The notes under the pieces: model-generated
The model's database searches: none
Told to the model about the DNA's origin: nothing
Seen by the model: the letters and a program-made list of their open reading frames with translations, nothing else
Made by a program: the position numbers and the translations under genes
Source: Spirometra erinaceieuropaei
Lineage: Eukaryota; Platyhelminthes; Cestoda; Diphyllobothriidea; Diphyllobothriidae
Reading direction: 5' to 3'
DNA: 64,000 nt
Assembly (NCBI GenBank): GCA_902702965.1
Contig: CACRXP010000010.1
Span: forward strand, 608,948 to 672,947
Part shown: in pieces, positions 23,305 to 36,500 of the stretch
How positions within the stretch are numbered: position 1 is the first letter of the stretch
Layout of the letters: every line of letters begins with the position of its first letter

Positions 23305-26027
23305 TATAATTGACCCCGTTTACCATGAAAATAATCAGCGGTATCAAGAGGCTAACAGGTGAGATGTCATTGCATTTGTCGTGAACAAAGATACCCCCTG
23401 GTAGCATCGCACAGAGTGGTAGGCACTGGTCAGTGACTTGCGCATTAATTACTGACACATACCTGCGCACCGTTTGGCGAACCCTTTCCCTATTTCCACT
23501 CGCCTGGACTTGGTCGAGTGACTATGTCAGAGCCGCCGGATGCGTGATCAAGCGCAGCGAAACGGTCAGTTTACGCACAAAATTTAACGTGTTTTCACTA
23601 GAAAAAGTGAGCGCTTCAGATGCAATTTAAGTAAAAAAATGTCACAGAAGCCACATTAAAAAGCAGGCATTAAGGACTGCCTTTCAATCCACCCGTCAGC
23701 CACTCTGCACACAGAACTGATCGCGGAGACAGAGTTGTGTCTCGGTAGTTGGCAGTCCTTTAAGTCACCAGGTGGGGTACGAACAAGTAACTCTGACGGA
23801 TGCCTGCTTCGTCCTTTGTAGTTTGCATTACGTATGATCATCACCTCGGTCTTCAACCACGAGAATGCAACGTTGACATTTACTCTTCTGCGCCACATAG
23901 GCTGCCACCTCCGACTCCGTGCTTTACCCCATGCAAAAAAATAGGTTGCCAGTTGAATGCTTTTTCCGCGGTCGCATTGATGTGGTAAAACAACTTCGAC
24001 GCCTACCGATAAGCGAAATGTCTTTCCGGTCGAAATGCATTTAGCCAAACTTGCTGATTTTTTAGCTCAAGTGGCGTTTGCAGTGAAATTACCATTTCGG
24101 ATGTTCTATGCAAATGTAAAATGCTTAGCCGTGGCCTGGACATGTTAGCTCCATTTTTCCGCCTCTTTAGACATTCAACACGTCGCGTCATTCGATTATT
24201 TTCGGTGTCTGTTGGTTTTTAAATGCTCAAGATGGCGGTTTGCCCAGTCTCTCCTCATAACCGGCGTTCAAAAAGGCTTTTCACGCGAAAATGCAGTACG
24301 CATATGTAAATTCGTTTAAGTCAAAGCGGGTGCTCTCTACTACAATTCGGTATTTTCCACATTATAATGTGTCTCCTATATACCCTAGCTCTTAGCTGAC
24401 GGCGGATGCAAGCACCCAAAAAGAAAGTTGGTTAGTAATTTTATCTTCGGTTCTAACTGAAAATTCGGAATAACTAACTTCAGTGATCAGTTCGGGACTT
24501 GGTCTTGTCCTGGTAAATAATAACGAAGGGTGCTTCAGGCTTCCAGCATCCTTGCCATTTACGGAAAGTATCAACAAATGGACTGATACTAAGTCATCCT
24601 CCCGCCCATATCGCGTCGCGCCAAACGTCAGACACAACGTATCATAAGAGGCGAAACCCATGTCTCGGAGATAAGCATATTTTTAAATTTAATGCTCTTG
24701 TGGTTATTACTTTAGGCGACAGTCACATGCCCAGCCGACCAAATGGGACTGGGCGGGAAACCGCCACATTAACCTGCCTGTAGCGCGCCCCGTAGACAAG
24801 ATGTGATTATATGTGTATAATTAGACTCAAAGAATATGAACGTCTGCTGTATCATGACCAGCAAACCATGACCCTCGCACACACAAATTCAACAATTTCC
24901 GTCACAGAATACAGGGGTGCATTTAACGCTGGTTAGCAGACCCTGTTTTGAGAACTTTGCACGACGTTTCTTTTCGATCAACATCAATGATGAACGCTGA
25001 TATGCATTTGAAATGTTAAGAAAAGTTATGTGCGAGACTTGTGACCACGTTTCTTTGGCACAGCGGCAACAAGACAATGAAACTTGACCTATAATCTTGC
25101 TTCACCTTCTTATTTCCGATACATTTCGCCAGTATTCGCAAGGTTGATAAGAACTTAAACGTTGTCTGCATGTACTTCAGTTGACTTTACCGAATGAACT
25201 GGATAATCTGTAATTAGTTCTTAGTCTACCGATGATCTTAGGACAAAGCAGCTGACTTGAATTATTATCTGCCTTGAACATATTCGATCGTTGCGTCATG
25301 AGGAATGAGAAAGATCTATGATTTCTCCCAGATCGCAGAAACGATGAATAAATAAATGTAGATTCTCCTACACTTTGCAGGAAAGAGCTCTGTTTAGCAC
25401 TTTGAAAAAGAATTTAATGCAGACTCCATCGTATTAAATACTGAGCAGAGAATCAAACTTCCTCCTGCCAGCTAAGTATCATGACCGGATTAAGCACTTC
25501 TGAACTAAAGGCTTGTTTTTTCTTTGTTTTGATAACTTACAATTTCATCAAGGTCTAGCTTCTTAGTGATCTATGACATGCATCCTACGGCTGAAGGTAG
25601 GAATATAAGAAAGTGAAATCGTGTCTTTCTTCCCAGCAACTACGACTCATTCATACACAGCATCTTGGTCAATGATGTTAAGTAGACGTGCCAGAACACC
25701 CTGAGGGCCTGTATCTTTCGCGGCGGCTCTCAGCTGCTTCCCAGTTCTAGAACATACCCTAGTAAAATTGGGTCTTACAAATAACAGTTAAGCGTAGTAG
25801 TAAAAAACATCTCATTGTTTTACTAGACCAATGCACTAGCTTATCGCCCGCCTACTCGGCAAGTGCACCAGCGGCGAACAATTGAACAACTTTAACGAAT
25901 ATGCAGTCGCGGTCCAGATGTGACAGTGTTGTGAGAGCTCAGAAGAATTGAATCTAGAAGACCGGCTGACCTGCTAAATCTTACAGATGTCGGCGACAGA
26001 TAACGACATTTTAACCGCGAATGGCTG
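23305..26027. other. Gene-poor stretch with a GC-richer island
   Basis: A GC-richer island at about 23430-24050 holds a 130-codon open frame on the minus strand (23656-24048) and shorter frames on plus. None has a domain I can defend. A short inverted repeat (TAGTAAAA / TTTTACTA) lies near 25798-25824. The remainder shows nothing recognisable. Confidence 0.4.
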
Positions 26028-26707
26028 TAGTCTTCTTTGAATTTTGTACTTGGTAGAGGGATACAATTCGGTTTTAAAAATTTTCTAATTGTGAGACTTT
26101 TAAATACCATGAAAAGGCCGATCATATAACCTCACGTATCTGCATTTAGCAACGTGGCTTGTAAAGTTAACAATATGGATCATATCCATTGCCAAATTTT
26201 ATAAACTCCATAAGGTCTCCCACCAATACTGTCGAGAAATGCGCGGCTTTCTGTAAGCGGAAAATATACGGCTTGTAGTTTGGAAACCCTGATTCCAAGT
26301 GAAATGGTAGAGCGAGTTAAAAATTATTCAAGAATTAGAAAAGTTTTGAAAACCAAATTATACCCTTCCGTCGGGGATATGATTGAAAGAATATGTAATT
26401 ATCTACCGAATAAGCAAACAAATGAATGTGTTATGCCTGTTTTTCAAGAAATATGATTAGACATTTAGTGGCATCGAAAATTAAAGAAAAAAATTCCTGC
26501 TAGTTAAGCAGTCATTTTTTGCAGAGTCTAGTTCTTGCATGAAGTCAAAAATAAGATCATTCAAAAGCCGGCACCCCGAGGTAACTATACTAGGACAACA
26601 TTATGCTGCGCAGTGTTTAGTTCTACCACCCTACTTAACTAATCTTTTCGAAACAACAACGCATTTCGCAATTTCAGTTGATATTTCATGAGTTAGCCCA
26701 CGTACTG
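26028..26707 (-). mobile_element. Fold-back element FB-A, copy 7, left arm truncated
   Basis: The left arm is present only in its inner part, from the AGTCTTCTTTGAATTTT block at about 26028. The core (about 26090-26330) matches the 22324 core in the same orientation, including the CATATCCATTGCCAAATTTT word. The right arm is complete and ends GTTAGCCCACGTACTG, followed by TA at 26708-26709. About 300 bp of the outer left arm are missing, and I found no remnant of them immediately upstream. Confidence 0.65.
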
Positions 26708-26709
26708 TA

Positions 26710-29677
26710 AGTAGTTCAATATGCTAATTGACTAGCTTCTCTATAACGCCGATCCTTGCTACATTTTAGGGCCTTCAATATGATCATAGATAGTGCCCTT
26801 GTAACGTAATGAGTAAACATGACTACGAAGTTTCATTTGAACTTTCTAATAACTACACCAATGAACCAACATCTCAAAAAGTTTCTTCTACTGCCCCTTT
26901 ATTGTAACCCATTAAGACGTGCCTAATGTTGGGTAAAAGAAAATAATCATGATTCTCTTTTCGCTACTCTGCCCACTCACTTCCAAATGCTTTGGACTGT
27001 TTTTGACCGAAACGTGTTTTTTTCTACTATTATACGCTTGGTCATTCGCCTTATCTGCGCTAGGATGTGTACAGTGGATTTCATTGGAACATCTTAGTCG
27101 GGAATGTGCGCAAACACAAGCTAGTTCTAGTCCTTGCCTTCCTACGCTATCGTGCCTGCAGGAACAGATACAGTAAGGCTGATCCTGTGGATTAGTTTCT
27201 CGTGATTATCATACTGAAGTGCATTTTCCTACCAAACTGCCCTGACAGGCACCGTTGGAGTGCTGCCAAGTCTCGGAAAACTGCCCGCTGGGGCTTTAGA
27301 AGAATATTTTTAGCCCGAGTCTACATTGTTCTCACAAAATGTAATATTCCTGACCTCGACCGACAAGATAAGGGACGGGTGGCTTAATTGGCAGAAAGTT
27401 GGGTTTATTAACACCGGATGATCAAAAAGTGTGACAGTGAGTCTTAGGTGACCGAAATTACAAAAAGGCATGCATGTTCAGTACGCGAATTTGAAAATGC
27501 ACTCTTGAAATAAGAATTATCTCCCATTAACCGATGTGAATGTTTTGCCAGAAAATGTAATAGATCACTTTCTTCACCCAGACTGTGATGTTTTTCAGAG
27601 TACTGTAATGTCCACGCTTGAAATCCTACAGCAGTATAATCACAGATGCGCGTCCACTAAATTGCGTTCAGTGTTTCTACAGAACAGTATTGTTTTGGGT
27701 AGAACAGCGGGTATGCAGAGGGCTACCTCATAATCTATTTCAAGAAATGCCTTTGGTTCCAAGTATAGGACTAAATAGGGAAACGGTAACCATTAATTCA
27801 GTCGACGTTCCTATCGTCCTGCCCCGACGGCACGCAACACGGTCGTAGCTCTCATTCGGTGCAATTAATGCAAAGCCCCTCTTGACCTGTTCATCCCGTT
27901 AGTCGTACTTGGGTTTTATGAACAGGCAGCTGAAAATGCATAGAAAAACCACCTCTCTTACGTTTTGGAAGGAAAATTCTCATTACCCGTCCGAAACGTT
28001 GGTGTCCCAAGCACTTCTGCACAGTTATTGTTTTTTTACCTCCTGGGTTTCGGCAAACCAGTTCCCTTTTAAGCATGACTTTAAGGGCCTATGTAACGTC
28101 CAATTAGCTTTTTTGATTGCTATTTTTTCAGGACTATAGAGAATAAATTAGATGCCGCTTTACAATGCTCTAAATTACTGATCTTTTGACGTAATCCGTC
28201 TTTTCTGCAGTCGGTCCGAAATACGTAAGTGATGATGCATGCACAGCCTTTGTTTTAAAAGCCTGATATCTAATCAAATACTGCATTGGCCAAGCATCAG
28301 CTAATAGAGGAAATTTCGCGATAAAGCCATGTGACTACTGATGAAGTGAAAATCAGCAAACGCATGTCACTGATAATTTTGCGTCTGGCCAGAGAGGAGG
28401 GGACATCCGAAATGAGTTTTGCATAATAATGAAAGCAAGCCCTATTCTCGTTCCCTCACCAGTCCTCGCTAATAATGAAATTGCGGTAGTTAAAGATTTG
28501 ACTGCGAGAAATTAAACAATTATTGCACTGCGTGCGGGATCCGCCAAATATGATAGGCCAAGGAGGCATAGCAACTGTTTTATGCAAATCTTGTTACACT
28601 CTTGCGAAAGGCTACCTTTGAATAATGTTCTCCCTGATTGAGTTTGAGCGCAAATGTGAAACGTCAGACGAATAAACGTCTTCTTTGAGCAATCTTGACT
28701 CTCTCTTAGTTGGTTTAGATAACCTGATACGAAAAGGCCGTCAAGGAGTGTTCTGCCAAATGTGTTTCAATTTTTTTCATTGTTTTACCACGCTGGCTTA
28801 ACATATCATGATAGTAAATTGCAATAGAAACAGAGGACTAAACGTAAGTTAAGTACGAAAGCATTTATATAGCAAAAGTTCATTTCATTGTGCCAAAAGG
28901 TAAGCTGTGCCCGAGTTTTTTTTTGACTAGGCGCACGCATCTTTTGCCGTTTCTCACGTTGCATGGTAACTAACACTGTACTTTCAGATGCGACCCAAAC
29001 TGAAAAGGGGATATATTGTTTTGCAAAATTCCGCCAGCCCGACCTAACCGCCTTGTCCGTCCTCATACCCAAACATTCCTCTCCATTATATCGCAGTAGT
29101 CTCAAAGGTTTTAGTTATTCTGATGTCTAGGTATTTTCAGACCCTGTGGCAATAAGACTGACTTAACTTTTGAGCTTATAAACAGGATGTGAATCGAAGT
29201 GTAGGGTTATCGAAGTTGACTATATGTTTCTAATTGATCGAAGCTGCACCAAACATTTCGCAGATTAAAAGCTTTGCAGAAGTTCTATATTACACGTTTC
29301 TGACGTCTTTATGTTGTAATGAAGAAAGCGACGTTTAAGATATAAAAATGGTTTTTGTCCGACATAGTGGCCATATTCAGTGGAGTTCGGCCAGTAAGGC
29401 AAAAACTGATCAGACATGGCCAACTCACGCCTAAAATTTTTGAAGAATAGTTTTGAATGTGATATTCAAAGCCTGTTGTGTTGCCAAGGTTAAAGATGCA
29501 TAATTAAGAAACTTTAGTACAAGTCGCAGCGTTTAACGGAGCCGAGCGATGGGACAGACACCACGTTTATAGACTCATCTTTTGGAGAAATAACCATTAT
29601 TTCTACTCACATGTTTGCTTGCATCGGCAATTATATCTACCGTTAGAGGGATCATAACCAGTTTTGACTACGAACGA
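26710..29677. other. Gene-poor stretch
   Basis: Short open frames occur (26949-27176, 27536-27848, 27909-28139 on plus; 28806-29105 on minus), but they carry no recognisable domains and no consistent splice signals. No repeat match to other parts of the window was seen. Confidence 0.4.
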
Positions 29678-29679
29678 TA

Positions 29680-30550
29680 TTAAGTGAATGTCGTATTTGA
29701 CAAAATGTTAGCTAAATTTCTCGAATGTGTTCTTGACTCGAAGTGGATGCTTAAACTGAGTTTTAACATTAATTTCCGCGAAATATAATCACAAAATGTT
29801 TAAGTCACGTCAGGATGAAAGATTTGAACTAGCTTCGTCTCAGTCGGCTGCAACTCCACACTCTAAAAATGACTGCCTGAGTAGTGTTATTTTTTAGTGA
29901 TATTCAGTACGATTATAAATTTAAACATATGTTATTGATGGCATGCTCAGAAAAAGCCCTTTTCACTCATTTAATAGCAGATTGCGTCTTCTTGTAATGT
30001 TATGAGTAAAAAATGTGTCTCCCGGTTTTAAAAAGTTCTAATGTTGTATAAAAAGTGCACAATATGGCCTTATGTGACCGCAAAATATCAAAGACCCCTT
30101 ATGCCAGTTTCTTTATAGCGTCACATATGGAACGTATGGACATCCCTACACGGAAAATGTTTAGGTCAAGGTTGGGAGCTCTGAATGCAAGTCTAACGGT
30201 AGACTGAGTTAAAATTTATTAAAGAATCAAAAACCATTTACAGGTTAAATGCTACTGTTCTATGCATACTGTTTTGAAAAGACATCAGTTTTTAGACATT
30301 GAGAGAAACGAATATACAATGATTAGAAACTCAATAATCCGAAAGGACTACATAAGTAGTCATACTTGCAAAGCTGTTTCTGTAGACCGCCGAAATGAAA
30401 CTTGTTCAAAAGTCGGCATTCTGGCGTGTCCAAATTATCTTGAGATAGGGTAATATGTTAATTAATGATACGGCCCGTTTAAGCAATTTTTTGGATAAGA
30501 AACACATTTTGAGATTTTGGTTAACATTATTTAAGAAAGTTCATCTACTC
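29680..30550 (+). mobile_element. Fold-back element FB-A, copy 8 (old, diverged)
   Basis: Both ends are decayed but in register. The left arm starts after TA at 29678-29679 and passes through the AAAATGTTAGCTAAATTTCT and GCGTCTTCTTGTAATGTTAT blocks. The right arm ends with TTTGGTTAACATTATTT and CATCTACTC, followed by TA at 30551-30552. The length (871 bp) fits the family. Orientation of the core is uncertain because it is too diverged. Confidence 0.5.
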
Positions 30551-30552
30551 TA

Positions 30553-33500
30553 AGCATGGTTTGAATATCCTTTTAAACTCTGAAACGAGAAAAAGCAATT
30601 TTATGAGAGAAATAGCTGCTAACTACAGTTTACACATGCACGCTTCTTATTACCTAACCTTTCACGCCCTTTGGATCAGTGCGAACGAACATGCAGCGGG
30701 TAGAGTGCTGAATCACTTATTTATGTCGTAACCAAACCCAATACTGAAAATCTTGTTGGTGTTATGATAACACACGCCTTTTCGTCAAGGGCGGGAAAAC
30801 AGAGTTAGATATTAGGCGAATTTGAAACGGTCTCCCTGTCATTAAATCAATAATCGGAAGACTACTCAGGTGAAAATTAGACGCAATCTCTGTAAAAAGA
30901 CTGTTGTCGGCGCCCAGGGTCATCTCAAAGAACGGAAAGGTTTGTTGCAGTTTTGGGTTAACGCAATTTGAATTTTTGTCTTGTGTGCTTACACAGCGGT
31001 CGGCGATATTTCGTGCCTGGCAATTTGCTCTGAGCACCGACCAAATACTTTGCAGTACAGTAACCTTGTGTCGCATTCAGCGTAATAGGTCTCAACGGGC
31101 CGATATAGTGTCCGTGCGCAACTGCGTTTACAGCTGTTTCGCCGGCTGCTAAAGTTCAGTAGTTGCATCGTATTTGCAGCCCAAAATACGCTTAATACTT
31201 TGAGTCGCCGCACTCTTTGTGTGTCGTTCTCACCATCGTAAATTTAATGTCGGAGAACGTGGCATTAAGACGCATTTTGGATGTCCGCACCTAATCGCGT
31301 TCGACAGAAAATTCCAGTCCGTGCTTTTGAAGGACCAGAGACTCCAACTGTTACAGGGTGGTCTTGACCATGAGCCCCGAAATCAGCTGACAAATTGGCG
31401 TGCTTTTCACCTTCTCGTGACCGTTGCTTCTTGTATGAGATACGCCCTAAGGCAGAACTTCCAAAGCTGAAAAATTGGAAGATGCCGATGAGGGCGATCA
31501 TGTATCCAAGACATTAGCAAGTAAATATAGATTCGAAAGCAGAATAATTGCTTAAACCTCAACTGCTTAGAAAACCTCCCAAGATATTGATTGTTTAATG
31601 ACACTCATTCAAACATTCAAAATAGAGCTTTTAACTCGCCTGGCTGTTATAATTCGTCTAAGTAAAACTACAATCTGGCTGAAATCAAGCATTTAAACAG
31701 ATTTTCAGGCGTGGTCAATGTCTGTTAAAGGCAAATTAACGGTCTAACGACATGACCGGTTAAATTCTAGCAGATTTAAATGACAAAGAATAAGCAATGA
31801 GCGCAAAATGCTCGGTGCATATGAACCAAATTGGACGAACTAATAATATAACTCGGGCTAAATGTCTTTTTCAGGTGCATAATTTCATTCTTGCCGAACT
31901 GGCTCTACGAAGCAAGTCGGTGCCGAATGAATTCCCCAACGGATCCCACATAACAAAATGTCGACTGACGTGAAACATCGACTCAACCCTTGAAGGTTTT
32001 TGCATTCCATTAATTCTTTAAAATGGAATGCACTGATATGCATATAAGTGAGTTCAAAGATAATTATTTTATATTGCATTAATGACGACTTTTAATGAAA
32101 ACTCGTGGTAATAAATATAACGCAGCGTTCTGTGAATGAATCAGCGTTCATATCGTTATCTGCTTAGTACAATTTCGCTTAAGTGAATGACACAGGATTT
32201 GGAATCAACAGGAAAACGTGTGCTAAAATAAAAAAATAATGCAAAATATATTTAAATATCGTCTAAGATTATCCTTAACTGTCTGTTCAAATCTGCTAAA
32301 ATGTGACGCCGCTTACCTTGTGTGTCGACGGTCCGCAGGTTTCGGCGTCAGTTCTTCTCAAGAAATGTCAGTTTTACTAAATCCGCCAGGCCTATTCTTG
32401 GACGGAAAATATTTTGAAATTTCCACCCGTGTAATTCGAGCAATCTATCCGAAAACCATAAACTGAGCATTTTTATTTGATCTGCTCAATTATCATACAA
32501 ACCACATCACGACTGTCACTGCAGAAGACTAAAGCGCATTCAAAAGGAAGACAAATAAACTTTGGAAAAGCAGGATATGGCATAACAATGGCCTATTCTA
32601 ACTATAATTATGCTCATGGCAGTATAGTCATCTAATATGTAAGGATATGGGAGATAAAATTTCTAACTAACTTTTTTCATACATTTTCGCACGCAAGAGT
32701 TTTAGATGGGCATTCTGATATTGAAACCTTGCACATCTTCCTAAAAAAGAGGACATTTGGACTGTTTTGGCTTTACTTCAATAGATGCCTTAATGGTCCG
32801 AGTTCATGCGTTTGTGTCGTTTTTATTTATAAGGACGCTTAAGACATTTCAAAGTCTGCATTTATTTTCGATAGCTGTTTGAAAGATAAACGTAAACGTA
32901 TCATAACCAGCTAATGCTTGCAATTATACGCAATTAATTCCTAGGAGAAACAATGATATTTTCGACCCACTGTTTTAAGTTGGCAGTGTTGACTGCGTAA
33001 AATAACTCCATTGTTCGCTAGAAATTCCTAAAATGTTGTCTTGCAAAGTGTTAAGAAATTTGCAGATGTGCATAGATACACTTAAACAGGTATTTTTTCC
33101 AACTTGCCGGACAAAACATAGACTACTTTGAAAGTGCGTTCACCGATCGGACTCCTGGACACGCCCATTCATAGCGCCAAAGGCAGCCATATTACGACTA
33201 AAAGTATAGGCAGAGTGAAATAAATTACAAATAAAAAAGACTGACGGAGTCTTTTTTTGTATATTCGATATGTTAGACGCCTAAGATATCCTGTTAAGTA
33301 GTGGTACCAACGCACGGAAAAGTTTTGATTGCTGCTGAATTTAAAAACTACATATGGAGCGTGATATTTATTATTGCTTTTGACTCTGCAAATTGGGTTT
33401 TTGGTTCGTATGCATTATTTATATTTGATTTATTGTATGTGAGGCACTAAAAATAGAGCCTCATGATAACATCTAAGAATAGTTTGTAATTATTAACGTT

Positions 33501-36500
33501 TCGCAACTAAAATGCATGTTTTGGTCAAGAATAAAGCCTGCGGCATCGCCATGACGTATTATATTTTATAAAATATTTTTTTGTTCAAAGGCTATTTTGT
33601 GAAAGAATTCAAAATCAGATTTAATGTAAAGGCCTTCATGAGAAACTCTTTAACCACGCGGTTGATTTAACTGCTTAAGATGGCAGATGCTTAGTAAAAT
33701 GTCAGCTTTAATCGTCTTTTAAACAGGCTGAATTTGACTTCTTGGCCAATTATCGCGTTGTCGTTGTCTAGGTATCATATGACATTTTAAAAAATAGTGA
33801 AACTTTGGCCAATATCTTCTTGCTTTTGCGGTACTTTGAAGATGAGAGCAAACTCGTGATGCCAGAGACCGATTGATGAGCCCTTAGGTACTAGGAGAAT
33901 AATTTGGAGAAGTATGTTTATTCATAAAAATGTAAGTGTCAAAACATTCCTATTGGCTGAGTGTTTGGTGAAGTATAAGCTTTGTAAGATAAGCTGACTA
34001 AAATACTATGATATGAACACTGAAACAAACAAAACAATTCAATGACAGAAAATCTTCATTTAAATGTCTTTGAAAATAAAGAGTGCCTCTTTACTTATAA
34101 AAGAGGAAAGCCATATATTTTAGGTTCCATGAGATTTTGGAATATTTTACGGCAACTATATGTTCAAAAAAGACATTTTATAAAAAATATTTAGCACCAG
34201 GCAATTCAAAAACGATTAACTCTAAACTTGACTTTCGTCAATTCGGTGGTTGCTTGGAAATGTGATCTCCTTTTCAGTACATATACTTTTTGCAAATAAA
34301 ATATATATATGCCACAGAAAAATTTGTGGAATACCAAGCATCACTACATGTCTTTTATTAAGCCAAGAAAGTAGATACTCCCGATTTCAAGGAGGATAGT
34401 TTTTCTTATTTAACCTTGTGTTTGCCAGTCATCTGAAAGTATATTCTAAATATAAAGCATAATGGCAAGTCAGTGCCTAATCGTGAATTTTTACTACTCA
34501 GGTTTCATAAATCAGCTGAGAAAGAATTTCAAATTATTTTGAAATCTGTTTCCCATGAGAGCCCGAATTAATAAGCGTATAAGCGAATGCTTGCACTTTT
34601 ACCATGCAGCTGTTCTCACTTACTAACATGGTTTTAATTTTATAGAGTATCTGAAACGTTTATATTGAGAGGGTATTGTTCGTGACAGAAATACAGAGAA
34701 TCACGTCTTCCAATCTCCCCCTTAACTGGAGCTCGCGATGAATGACGACTGTTTTTTTCACTCCTGAGTGCGCTTGTCGCTAACTATAATGCAACTTAAT
34801 CATTCTAAGAGACATTCGATTGTGCCTACGCCTGCCAATATTTATCTGTCAGCACACGCATTGCCGCAATCTGTCGTGCACTCGTAACTAAGGACAGAAA
34901 ACTGTGCATCCATCACTTTTCTGACAACTAGTCATGATCCTGGCTTTCGCTTCACTACTCTACCAAAACTCAATACTAGGCTCCAGAAGTGTTTTGCACG
35001 CAATTACTAGTCCGTCAGCTGGAGCCAAATTATTTGGGGGCAAATTTGCGTTTTTGGATGGTTGCCTTTACATTAGAATGAAACATTTATACTTGTTTCT
35101 TTGACACGGTCTTCCAAGGAACTTTTGCGAGATTGGGAATATTACAAATTGTTTACCCACACATTGCCCTCGCGGTCGTGCTTAAGGCGAATAATTTGTT
35201 TTTAGGCCCTCACCTATAAGTTATCTTAAACGCTTGTTGCATATATGCATTTCGAAAAACATATTTTTGGTAGACCGAATTAAGCACCTGAATTGTTCGG
35301 CGGATTTAGCAGTATTTAGTAGCAGAGCATGGGTTTTTCATGAAAAAAATATGCGCCAATTGAATCAGGCCATAGGATAGATTTTCAGGCATTTGGCGAA
35401 ATCGAGTGCTTGCGAATGACAGGCCAAAGAGCATTCGTTTTGTTGACTCAAATGCCCAGTTCCATTGAGGAAATCCCGTTAAAATCCAAACATATACTTC
35501 TGTCGCCTGGGCTACTCACATGCTTATGGGGCAATTTGCTTCCTACGGGGGCCATATAATCAATTAGGACGTTTTCTTGAGCTGGCTAAACTATGATAGC
35601 TAATTTAATTATCGTCTGGTATCGAATTACTATGATTTACAGATCCTAATACAACTCTTTTGCGGCGAATAATATGCAATACTCGGCAGAATTACTGTGA
35701 ACTTTCGCGAGCTGTTTCGTGCAAGGTGTTTATGCGAAAACACACTTAGGTTAGGCTGCAAAACGGATTAGCATGCAGGATTACCCAGTCCAGCTCATAA
35801 ACGATGTCATGCTCTCTTTTGAGGAAAACTCATTTCAAACACTGACTCAAAAGCTCTAGGAGAAAATTTGCCATTTAATAGTGCACGTTTTTTACGCACC
35901 AACAATGTCTCACGCATTCATATATTCTACAATGGAGACAGAAAAAGGTCATTCTTTTGCTCACCGAACGAAAAACGATATTCCTAAAGAGTTATTTCTA
36001 CTATTTTAAAAAAATGCCTATTACGTTTTAACAATTTTCAAAATTTCTATGCTTAAACCTTCAAAAGCACATGAGGCTTCTAACTAATGTGATTTTTTAT
36101 TACGAACCCCCAGAAATTCCTTAACATTCTTGCGAATAAGCCTTTTAATATCTAAGATAGTTTACACTAGATGTCTTCAGAGAAGAAACTCTCGATGGAA
36201 TGTTTATAAATTGGATGAAACCGTTATAAATAAAGAAGAGTCAGGGTAACACGAAAGCCAATATTTCATGCATTTTCGAATAAAGGCCCATTCTTCCTTG
36301 TAATTTTGCTCTTCATTAAACGCAACATCTTATGCAATCTTTCCAGTGGGGGACGTTTCGTGCATTTTTCTAAATGCAATGAATACCTTTATGCTACATC
36401 GTAACCCCGTGTGCGAAAATCACCGGTACATGTGTAGCGTATTTGGGTCCGGTAGCGACAAACAATTGGTTGAATGTCCGGTCGAAATTTAGCTTATTGG

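Noticed and set aside
23656..24048. 130-codon minus-strand frame containing an LKTEVM word that recalls the region after the catalytic block of LINE reverse transcriptases
   Set aside because: The catalytic (F/Y)xDD block is absent upstream, no other reverse transcriptase motif is in register, and a six-residue resemblance is too weak. A profile search would decide.
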